A stretch of DNA of 64,000 bases from Metridium senile. Taxonomy: Eukaryota; Cnidaria; Anthozoa; Actiniaria; Metridiidae. The notes under the pieces are model-generated. The model had not been told where the DNA came from. It saw nothing but the letters and a program-made list of their open reading frames with translations, and searched no databases. The position numbers were made by a program, and so were the translations under genes. The stretch lies in assembly GCA_949775045.1 (NCBI GenBank), contig OX459108.1, positions 13,601,711-13,665,710 of the forward strand, in the 5' to 3' direction. Of this stretch, positions 22,992 to 35,700 are shown piece after piece. Each line of letters starts with the position of its first letter. Within the stretch, counting starts at the first letter, position 1.

Positions 22992-25900
22992 ACGACAACA
23001 CTACCATCAACGTCGTCCTCATCATCTTTGTTATCATCATCGTTTTTTTCATCATAGTTGTTATCATCATCGTTATCATCATCGTCATCATCGTCATCAT
23101 CATCATCCGACAACACTACCATCAACATCGCCCTCATCATCGTTGTTATCATCATCGTTGTTATCATCATCGTTGTTATCATCATCGTTATCATCATCGT
23201 CATCATCGTCATCATCATCATCCGACAACACTACCATCAACATCGCCCTCATCATCGTTGTTATCATCATCGTTGTTATCATCATCGTCATCATCGTTAT
23301 CATCATCATCCGACAACACTACCATCAACGTCGTCCTCATCATCGTTGTTATCATCATCGTTGTTATCATCATCGTTGTTATCATCATCGTCGTTGTTAT
23401 CATCATCGTTGTTATCATCATCGTCGTTGTTATCATCATCGTTGTTATCATCATCGTTGTTATCATCATCGTTGTTATCATCATTGTTGTTATCATCATC
23501 GTTATCATCATCATCCGACAACACTACCATCAACGTCGCCCTCATCATCGTTGTTATCATCATCGTTGTTATCATCGTCATCATCGTTATCATCATCATC
23601 CGACAACACTACCATCAACGTCGTCCTCATCATCGTTGTTATCATCATCGTTGTTATCATCATCGTTGTTATCGGCATCATCGTTATCATCATCATCGTT
23701 ATCATCATCATCGTTGTTATCATCATCGTTATCATCATCGTTATCATCATCGTTGTTATCATCATCGTTATCATCATCATCGTTGTTATCATCATCGTTG
23801 TTATCATCATCGTTGTTATCATCATCGTTGTTATCATCATCGTTATCATCATCATCCGACAATACTACCATCAACATCGTCCTCATCATCGTCGTTACCT
23901 TCATCATATTGATAGCAATCGTCTTACGGCACTTCGCAAATCCTTCATCCTCCACAAATAAAACAACGGATTTACAGTCGAATTGATAGCCAACAACACG
24001 CCATTGTACTGAAAAGCTAGAAGACTGTGTTTCCTCGGTATATCCCAGGCGTGCTTCACTATAATTAACACAACTATCGGCAGATACACAACCAGGTTTA
24101 AGCCCAATATATACACCATCGTGTTGAGCGAATGTCTGTATTTTAGCACATTAAAAGCAGTAGAGTTCGAGCTATCAAAGATCTGGTTAGTCATCGTCTT
24201 CAGTGAGTTAAATGCTAACGAGAATGACACGACCATCGTTAATATCATCAGTGAGCCAAAGACTACTAGAATAATCAGCTTTTTTGTTGGAAAGAATTCA
24301 ACACAAACCACTGTTGACACAATTCCTAGAATCCAAATTATCAGAACTACGAGAAAAGCTCTTCTTTTCGTCACAAGAGTCTTGTACGATTCCAGTGTTT
24401 TCACCGCTAAACATCGATCTACGCTCATTGCCGTCAGATTCATGAACGCTAGTATACCCAACGTGTAACCAGCTCGAGTCATTAGAAAGCGACAAATACA
24501 GAATCCCTTGAGCCAGTGATTGAACGCTGAGATGTAGAAGAATGCCGTGGCTGGCTGCCCAATTAGGCCGAGACATAGATCAGTTAACGACAATGAACAG
24601 AGTAGAACCCGTGAAGGACTTTGTATCGAACGAGTCTTGAAGACCGACACGATGATCAACAAGTTGAATAACACAGCAGTACAAGCGGTGGCAAAGTGTG
24701 TTGCTACTACAGGAGTGAGAAGGTCAGGATTGTATTCACTTATATTGAACACGGTTGATCTTATACAGTTTCTCATATCGCTCGTTATCAGATTATCACC
24801 AATATAAAATGCAGCTCCTTCTCCATCCACTGGAAATCAATTGTCTTCTTTGGTAACTTCGTTCTATTGTTAAACCTGGAGTCTATCCATTGACTTACGT
24901 TGACTGTGCTCGGTAAACCAAGAAGATTCCCGATAAAACAATGTTCTTATCTTGTGAAATATTGTATAGTATTTATACAATTGTATTCTTTGTTGGCTTC
25001 GTCCTATTGTTAAACCTGGAGTCTATCCATTGACTTACGTTGACTGTGCTCGGTAAACCAAGAAGATTCCCGATTCCCAATAATCTTGTGAAATAACAAC
25101 AGCAAAGCGTGCACTGTGTCGTAGTTTCTTAGAAAAACTGTGAACTGGTGTGACGAAGGTGAACTAAACACTGTAGAAAAACTGTCGAGACTCTTACAGC
25201 AAGTGTAGCTAAGTTGGTTAGCCGAGTGCGCGGCTTTCGGAGCGAGAGGTCCCGAGTTCGATCCCTAGTGGCCTCACACTTGTTTCGACTTTTTTCCAAT
25301 CTGTGTACCTTTGAGTAGCTTTAAATACCCGTAAAACGGAGCATTGATGGAGAGAAGGGGAAAAGAGCGCACCGTCGACTTCCTGGGAGACCAGCTTACT
25401 GCTTATAGCTGAAGGAACTAACGTCGCTAAATAATAGTACTTTTCCTTTTGGGTGTTAATCCTTTGTCGAAGAAAAACAGTAACTTTGGCACTTACTTAA
25501 TTTTCGCATAAAACAGATTTTGTCAGACACATTGAAGTGGACCAGGATGTGAGTTTGAAGATCTTAATGCCCGCCACGTATGCAAATAAACAGTATGAAT
25601 AAACTTGAAAAATAGCCCTTATGGCAGCCTTTGATGTTAATGGTGAAGGGAAAAGTAAACACATTTGAAGAGTGGGAACATTTTATTTTGATATTGATGT
25701 GTTGGTTTAAAGAAAGAAGAGAGGAAGCGGAATCAATAGATAAAGAGAAAGAACGAACGAAAAAGATAGAAAGAGAGAAAAAAAGAAAGAACTGAAAAAA
25801 GAAAGGAATACCGAAAGAAAGAATGAAAGAAAGAACGAAACAAAGGAACAAAGAATGAGAAATGAATAAATATGAAAAGAGAAAGAAAGGAAGAGAAAAA

Positions 25901-27246
25901 GAAAGAACAAAACAAAAACTTAAGAAACGAAAGAAATCTATAAATAAAGAGAAAGAACGAACGAAAGAGACAAAGAAAGAGAAATAAATGAAAAAGAAAG
26001 AGAGAAACAAAGAGAAAAAGAAAGAAATATAAAGAAAGAGAAAAAGAGAAAGAAACAAAGAAAAAGAAAGAAATAGAATGGATGAAAGAAAGAAAGAAAA
26101 GAAGGTCAGAAGCAAAAGAAGTCGGGAAGGAAGAGAGAAAAGGGTGAAACTGAAATATTTATTTTATGAAGTTCTCCATGGAAATTGTTTGCGTGAGAAA
26201 AACAAAACTGTTTATGAAAAATAATGAAATAAACACTTTAACTCGTCAACTTTATTTAAAATTAGATCGCAAATAACAAAAAGTTACCTCTTCATATCGC
26301 TAATGCTAAATGTTGGACAATATGATTTATTCAAAATATTTCCATTGTATATAAATAAGAACAAAAATTGAATGGGCATTTTTGTTTTCAAATTTTCTGG
26401 CCGCCCTAATTTTGTTGCTCACAAACCAAAAGAAAGCCGTGACATTCAATTATTATTTTTTGCGCATAGCTTTTTCCCTCATTCCCCCATAACTAAGCGG
26501 TGAGTATTCCTCGCATGAGTAGTGTACATGGCTTGTAGAAGATGTAGAATATCTCAAGCAACAAAAAGCCCAATAAAAGCTACTTCAACAATAACGAAAT
26601 GACTTTTAAGTTTTTTTTAGATTCAGTGTTGTAATAAAGTGTCTTTTAAATAAATGAGTGGGGTAAGAGTCTGCTAGAGGTTCAATAGAGTCTGCTAGAG
26701 GTTCAATAGAGTCTCCTAGATGTTCAATAGAGTCTGCTAGAGGTTCAATAGAGTCAGCTAGAGGTTCAATAGAGTCTGCTAGAGGTTGAACAGAGTCTGC
26801 TAGAGGTTCATTAGAGTCTGCTAGAGGTTTAAAGGAAACAAGTGAAATTATAATACGACGACTTTGGTAATATTACTTGAGTTCCAAAGAATTGTAATAT
26901 AACTCTAAAATGTACATAGTGAAAACACACAAGTTAAAACGTTTTCTTAAGTACAGCTCGTAGTATGTATTGCCACACCTGCTTCTTGAATTCACGGAAT
27001 ATAAATAGCAAACCACAATCTTTGTAGAAATAAACTGTGTTTACTAACACCTGTAGATATTTCAAAATTATCCGGCTCTCTGTTCATCATCATCACCATC
27101 ACCATCATCATCACCATTGTCATAACCATAATCACCATTATCATTATCATCATAATCACCATCACCATCATCATCACCATCATCATCACCACCATCATCA
27201 TCATCATCACCATCATCACTACCACCATCATCACCATCATCATCAC

Positions 27247-27332
<86 letters not shown>

Positions 27333-30300
27333 CCATCATCATCACCATCATCACCATCATCATCATTATCATCATCATCATCATCATCATCATCACCGTC
27401 AGGATAATCATTATTGTCGTTGTCACAACCATAATCACCATTATCATAATCATCATCATTATCATAATCATCATTACTATTATTATAATAATAACCATCA
27501 TCATCATCATCAATCATTTCATCAATTATTTCATCGTAATCACCAACTTCATCATCATCACCATCAATTATTTCATCGTAGTCACCAACTTCATCATCAT
27601 CACCATCATAATCATCATCATCATCATCAATCATTTCATCAATTGTTTCACCGTAATCACCAACTTCATCATCATCACCATCAATTATTTCATCGTAGTC
27701 ACCAACTTCATCATCATCACCATCATAATCATCACCATCATAATCATCACCATCATAATCATCATCATTATCATCAATTGTTTCATCGTAATCACCTACT
27801 TCATCATCATCACCATAATATTCTCAAATCTTCAAGCACATTTTAAGTTGATTCATTTTAACCTTTACCGCTTCACGAAGATCCTTCATTCTCCAAATAT
27901 AGAATAACGGATTCATCGTGGAGTTGAACGTAATGAGAAACCCAAAATATTGAAAATACACTATTTGATGTTTGACTTTAGTAGTTGCCGCTACTGTTAT
28001 CATTATTAGAACCGGTATGTAGACAACTAAGTTCAACGCTAGAACCATTGCCATTGTCTTCAGCGAATGACGATATTTATCGATGCTAAACTGACCCGAA
28101 GTGCCGTTGTCAACATTCGGTAGTCCGCTGGAGACTCTTCTAGAAATCCTCCTTAGAGTAAAATACGCAATGAAGAAGGAAGTGATGATGATAATAAGCA
28201 ACATCATAGCTATTGTTACTATAACACTGTATTTTACTTTCATGGTGAATAGATGTAACCCTGTGACGTTCATGGTGAGGACTATGACCCATACTAATAC
28301 ACTTAAGACTATCGTACGCCTTTTTGTTACGTAAACTTTATATTTTGTCATTGTTTTGACGGCAAGGCATCTATCTACACTCATAGCTGTAAGCATAAAT
28401 AGAGCTGTTATTCCTATAGTGTATCCCCCGTTAGTCATTAGGAACCAGGACACACAGAAAGCATCAGGCCAGTTTTGAATCGCTGAGATATAGTAAAAAG
28501 CGGCCATAGGTTGAGCAATGGCGCCAACTAACAAGTCGGTTAAAGACAGCGAACAAAGTAAAACTCTTGACGGTGTTTGCAGTGCAGGAGTTTGCCAAAT
28601 CGTGACAATGACTAGAAGATTTAAAAGACATGCAGAAATAGCAGTAATGAAGTGAAGAATTATCACAGGAACAAAGAACTCTGCAGTGTATGAAGTCATG
28701 TTATATTCAAGTGAAGTCTCGCAGATTTTTAAAATCATTTTCTTCAGTAACTGCCTCAAGTTAGTGGTCAACGAAGTAGTTTTACTTGAATGAACAATTA
28801 ACTGTACTGTACAAATCAATGGAGAAAAGAAATTCTGCAGAGAAGGAGTGGTCTTGCAATGTTGGATGTTTTTATCTTTGAATAATAACGCTCTTTCCGT
28901 ATGGTGTATAGACCATTAGTTTCACTGAATAACGATAACTATGTGTTCATTTTAGCTCATTTATGCATCTGAAAACCCCGTCAATTTGTACAATACACTA
29001 TCCAAAAAGCACCTGTTCTTTTATATCGTGCAATTCAAGCTCAGCTTTCAATTACAGTGGAACCCCGCCTTATGGCCATCCGCTTAATACGGTCACCCCG
29101 TTATTGCGGCCAGTTTTTGAGGTCTCGACGAAATGCATGCCCATACATTTTTTTATAAAATTTACCCGCTTAATACGGTCACCCCGTTAATACGGCCACT
29201 TTGGGCTGTCCCTTCGGTGGCCGGATTAACGGGGTTCCACTGTTGTAATCGTTCTTCTTACATGTGATATTTATACATCAACGGAAATGCGCATATTAAC
29301 CAATCAAAACACTTGTTATATCCACTTCACTTTAATAAAAGCCTTTTAAAAGGGTACTTACCATTTGTACAAAGAAACCGGTTTATGGAAATCGATAAAG
29401 GACATTCCAAATTTCCAAATAATCCAGCTCAAACCGAAAAAATAAACGCATGCGCAGAAAAGATCAGTGTATGAGCAATCCAATTGACTGTTAACCGAAA
29501 TTATCGTGTTTTTTTGTTGAGAAATTCTTCAAATGGTTCGAGCAGTTGATTCGTATCAATATCGTATCGATATTGAAAGGTTGACCGCTTTTTTTCGTTT
29601 AGAAATACCGTTTTTTGTACAAATGGTAAGCACCCAAAGGCTTTAAAAACCTTTTCTACGTCAATAAGAGCGTATCAATTAAAAAATGATTGTTGTTTCC
29701 TTACTTGTTCAATAAAAATTCACAAATTTGCGTAGTATAACCTTAAATCAATGGCAATATATATTTTACATGATATACTTGATATATCCGAGCGAGTAGG
29801 ATGTTGTATCTTTGACCAATAAGTACATAAATATTAGCGTTAAAATCATGTCGATCCGACAGTTTTAAGTACATCATAACAAAGATATAACAATTACTTG
29901 AAATATAAGTCGAATTATCGTTGAAAAATTATCGTTTTTTAATCCAAAACTTGGATCTAAACGACGTTTTTCTCCCTCGGACTCATCTTTCTTGTGATAA
30001 GCGTTAAAAATGCTGTATTTTGTAGTGTATTTATGTAGATATCTTGATTTTTTTTATACCCCCATTGATGAGTAGCGTACTTATGGATATTGACTCGCCT
30101 TATAAGAACCTATTCATGAACATTTTATAGATTATCAAAAGCACTTTGAAGCGTACGAACATTGAGTGTGTTGGATTTGAATGGCACTTACTGCCAGATG
30201 TTATAATATACTGCATCAAATTATCAACCAACCAATCAATCAGGCAACAAACCAGATCAACAAACCAATTAACCAACCAACCAACCAACCAACCAACCAA

Positions 30301-32691
30301 CCAACCAACCAACCAACCAACCAACCAACCAACCAACCAACCAACCAACCAACCAACCAACCAACCAACCAACCAACCAACCAACCAACCAACCAACCAA
30401 CCAACCAACCAACCAACCAACCAACCAACCAACCAACCAACCAACCAACCAACCAACCAACCAACCAACCAACCAACCAACCAACCAACCAACCAACCAA
30501 CCAACCAACCAACCAACCAACCAACCAACCAACCAACCAACCAACCAACCAACCAACCAACCAACCAACCAACCAACCAACCAGGCAACCAGGCAACCAG
30601 GCAACCAGCCAGGCAGGCAACCAACCAGCCAGGCAACCAGGCAACCAGGCAACCAGGCAACCAGGCAACCAGGCAACCAGGCAACCAGGCAACCAGGCAA
30701 CCAGGCAACCAGGCAACCAGGCAACCAGTTAACAAACCAACCAGGCAACCAACCAGTCAACAAATCAACCAACAAACCAGTGAACACATTCTGTTTCATG
30801 ATATTTTTTTCCAGAGCTTGTACTGTGCGATATTTATTTTTTTGCTCAGAGGGCCGCAGGACCTTCCAACCCCCTCCCCCTCCCCTCTCAAAAGTCAAAG
30901 GTTCGGCCCTTAACACAGTGTACATGTTATTTCTGCTACTACAGTTTTTTTGTTATTATATTATTTAACTTATCCGCCTTTGTTCTTGTTTTGTTCATTC
31001 AGGTACGGTATCAAACGTTCAGGCTCTACAACTACTGCAAGTGTTTAGTTCCTACAGTGACCACCAGAACCTTTCAAGAGTAATCACCTCACTACTGGAA
31101 CTACCCTTAAATATGCTAGTCCACCACAACAAAGAACCCACTCAGTTCTTGGAAACGCTATTGACATTATTGAACGCTTATCAGAACAAGACACCGACAG
31201 CCAATCAGGACTTACCAACTGATCACATGATCATTACAACCAATCATTTACAATCAAGTGGAGATAGGAATGGTTCATTGTTTTGTAATCACGTGAGTGT
31301 AAGGACCAATCACGTCTTATCAGATTTACCTACATCCAATCACGTTGCATCATCAAGTAGAGCTACCAATCATATGTCATGTTTTTGTCACATGAATGAA
31401 AGAACCAATCGGAGCTCACCAGAATTATCGTTTAGTAATTTTGAACGGTTGATAGAAATAGCAATGGGAATAGCTTCTGCCAAACTAGATACCATCATTC
31501 ACAGACTGATCAAATCGTCTCCTAAGCTGCTACTTAGTATCAAGTCAAGTTTCTTGGACTTCTGCCTCGATGACGTCACCGAGGAGCACATTACCATGGC
31601 AACCACGTTGATCTCATCGAGTGTTTCTTTACGTAAACACTTTGAACAGCGCTGCAGTAAAAGCAATAGGACCCTCTTCAAGGGGGGAAGACTTGTGAAG
31701 CTTTTGCCACTTGTGAGATGTTTTTTGATGTACGCAATAAATAACGAAGGTAAGGATACAATGTGATTAAAATAAGAAATCGTAGATATTGGTCTTCATA
31801 CACTACACTTAAAACAGGCGTTCGTTTAGAGTTTTTTGAAGAAGTCAATGTTTTTGGGATTCCTGTGTTGTCTTGATACCCGCGAGAAACATGGGTTCAG
31901 ACAAAATTGGAAAGATACAACACAGGAACACCAAAATCCGACTTTTTCAAAAAAACTCCAAAAAAAATGTCTGTTTTGCAGGCTAAACTAAACCCAATAA
32001 CTTACATTGAAGGGAACCATAAAGATGTGACTGTAACCACCTTTAATGACTGGCCCATACTACACATAAATATGCTACACATTAATATTGAAAACGAAAT
32101 TATGAATTACGAATAACTTGGTAAAGACCTCTGATTTGAAAACTCCGCTTCATTTTCAACAGCTTTCCGACGACCTTCCGAAACATCCCCAAAACTTCGT
32201 TTTGCGTTGTTGAAGTTTTTGTTGAATTAATTTTTTTTCCTGATTGCTTTTTTTACTTTTTAGATAATTTACAAGATAACAAAGCGCTGAATTTTCTTGT
32301 TGATAAATACTGTCCCTATTTGTGGAAATGGCTGCTTGGTTCCAAGAAAAGTGATGGTAGTAATGAGGTACGACTGTCAAAAAACAAAAACCTATTATAA
32401 AGCTGATAAATATGCAATTTGGTAATACTACACTTGCTGTCAGGCTCCATGTTTGTGCAATCCCAAGTCTAATTAGGCAGCGTTAAGGAATGGTAGAAAA
32501 TTTTTACTTTTATAGATAAATTATAGAAAATGCAAAACATTATTTAGTTATTATAATTAGCACTATTTACCTTATTTTTAAACGATTTAAATGTAACAGT
32601 TTTGTAATCAAATCACTATATTCATTCATTTAAAGCGTCACTGAGCTAACGGAAATGGCACTATATAAATATTCATTTATTATTATTATAA

Positions 32692-32790
<99 letters not shown>

Positions 32791-35700
32791 AACGATCACT
32801 CATTTTATTCGGAACCGAAAGACACAATATCTCATTCATTCCAAGAGTTCTTGCACAACTATAAACTTAGCTACAAAAGCACTGCCATGCACATGGCGCC
32901 TGAATGCCTTATTAATGCTTTACTATTGTTATTCGTTTTTAGATGATATATGTTTTAATGTAATTTAAAATTTAAGGTTTCTTTAATATATAACAACTTT
33001 TAATTTTTCTTTTATTTGAGATTTTTCTTTTAATTTTTTTTTATAGAGGCACCATACGATCGTGTTTTACATAAGATTTCGTTTTTATTTTGCTTTGTAG
33101 GATATTCATTGCACAGTTTTAGAACTGCTGATTCAACTGAAAGCCACTGGTAAGTTTTAATGCTACTTGGGTTTGTTATTATTACCCTATTAATGTCGTA
33201 CCATGTCAATGTCGCACCATATCAATGTCGTAGCCTGTCAATGTCGTACCATAACAATGTCGTACCCTATCAATGTTGTATCCTGTCTATGTCGTACCCT
33301 ATCAATGACGTACCCTATCAATGTCGTACCCTATAAATGTTGTACCCTATCAATGTCGTACCCTGTCAATGACGTACCCTATAAATGTCGTACCCTATAA
33401 ATGTCGTACCCTATCAATGTCGTACCCTGTCAATGACGTACCCTATCAATGACGTACCCTATCAATGTCGTACCTTGTCAATGTCGTACCTTGTCAATGA
33501 CGTACTCTATGAATGACGTTCCCTATCAATGTCGTTCCCTATCAATGACATACCCTATCAATGACGTACCCTATCAATGTCATACCCTATCAATGTCGTA
33601 CCCTGTCAATGACATATCCTATCAATGACGTACGCTATCAATGTCGTACCCTCATGTCCTTCCCTATCAATGTTGTTCCCTATCAATGTCGTACACTATA
33701 AATGTCGTACCCTGTCAATGTCGTACCCTGTCAAGGTCGTACCCTGTCAATGTCGTACCATATCAATGTCGTACCATATCAATATCGTACCCTATCAATG
33801 TCGTACCCTATCAATGTCGTACCCTATCAATGTCGTACCCTGTCAATGACGTACCCTATCAATGACGTACGCTATCAATGACGTACGCTATCAATGTCGT
33901 ACCATATCAATGTCGTACCCTATCAATGTCGTATCCTGTCAATGACGTACCCTATCAATGACGTACCCTATCAATGTCGTACCCTGTCAATGACGTACCC
34001 TATCAATGACGTACCCTATCAATGTCGTTCCCTATCAATGTCATACGCTATCAATGTCGTACCCTGTCAATGTCGTACCCTGTCAATGTCGTACCCTGTC
34101 AATGTCGTACCATATCAATGTCGTACCATATCAATATCGTACCCTATCAATGTCGTACCCTATCAATGTCGTACCCTGTCAATGTCGTACCATATCAATG
34201 TCGTACCATATCAATATCGTACCCTATCAATGTCGTACCCTATCAATGTTTATTCAATTTTTCCTTAGATGTACAAGATCTTAAAGGCAAACTCACGACA
34301 CTGTTAAATATGGTGCCTGACCAGATTTGGGACCTTCACCAAATATCAATAGTACGGACTTTACTTACCAGTCTCAAGAACGATGACAACAACGAGATTG
34401 CTTGGAATGTATTGTCTGCTTGTATGGAAAACGTATCTACGACACTTAGCCGAGATTCAGGTAGAGCACACAAACTGTAAAATAGATTGGATAGTGGCTC
34501 AAATCACTGAGTAAATCGATGCATACATAGTTACTCACTATAAAAAAACGACTGATCAGTGGTTACTTGAATAACTGGTAAAAGAGATAAGATAGAGGCT
34601 TATCAAAACACTGAGTAAATCGATGCATACACAATTACTCACTATAAATATCGATTTACCCACAGAAGTCACTGTGAAAGTAGTGGTTACTCAAATAGCT
34701 CGCATATAATCATTATTGTTTAACGAGAAACATATCTTTATTTGAAAACAGGCAGCTCCTTATCGGTGGAAAAGACAATGGAAACAATCAATGATATTAT
34801 CAATAATCATAAGGTATGTTATCTCTCTATTTGACCTTTATATTGAAGACATACGTCTTATATGTAATAGATACAATATAAGCGGTCGATCTGTATATCT
34901 TGCATACAGATCGGCCGCAAATATTGTATAGTACCGTTACGAAACTCCAACGCTAGTTCTTTCATATTTTACTTACTAAGATTTTCAAGGTAAAAGTAAA
35001 TCTGGCCAGAATCGAGTTTATTCTTATGCAAATCAGGACTATTTTGTATCTAATATTTTCAACCTTCTTCACGGCTATGATTTCTTTTGTCAATTTCTCA
35101 TGAATTAAAATTTTCTAATTAGCTAATTTCATGAATTATTAATGACAGAGGTTTCTAATCAAGGGTTACGAATGAATTTGATGGGCCAATAATGGTCACT
35201 AATATTATTTTGTCATAGGAACAGCTAGCAAAACATGTCAAAGATGTCGATGCAGATGTGTGGGCTTCGTTTGTCAAAAACTGTTTAAAGTAAGTATGAA
35301 CCCATGCGTCCGTCCGTCTGTCCGTCCATCTATCCTTCCGTCAATCAAACAATCAAAATTCAATTGATTTTCAGTCATACAATTTTTAACAACCCCCCTC
35401 CCCCCTATATAGCTTCCAAAAATGACGTAACCCCCCCCCCCCCCCGCGCAATATTGCCGACCCCCCCATACACTTATAAATAGAAGCTCCCTTAATACTT
35501 GTTGTAAACAATGCACCAATTGTTTTCAGATACAACTTTCACTGCATGACGACATTCAAGTGCATGACAGTTTGTGTAAAACTGCTGTACACCAGCCTCA
35601 AGGCTATCAAGAATCTATTACCGCTGACCATGATGTACGAGATGGTTTTGACCCATTCTAAGTTCATAGAGGTGATTATGGATGACAGTAAGGAAAGCAA

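Noticed and set aside
22900..23986. Long frames of poly-Asp, poly-His, poly-Ser or Ile-Val repeats
   Set aside because: They are the translation of ATC/GTT satellite DNA, open in all frames, inside a URB1 intron.
25564..26115. 183-codon Phe/Leu/Ser-rich membrane-like protein on the minus strand
   Set aside because: It is a GAAA polypurine tract read in reverse; hydrophobicity is a by-product of TTT and CTT codons.
26992..27846. His-rich and Asp-rich frames of 170 to 270 codons
   Set aside because: CAT microsatellite read in different frames; no start context and no homology.
30100..30925. Leu-Val-Gly-Trp and Asn-Gln-Pro-Thr repeat proteins of up to 255 codons
   Set aside because: The CCAA array contains no stop in any frame; overlapping frames on both strands show it is not coding.
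33188..34248. Possible CRISPR-like array of short regular repeats
   Set aside because: Units are contiguous with no unique spacers, and the host is an animal genome; it is a minisatellite.
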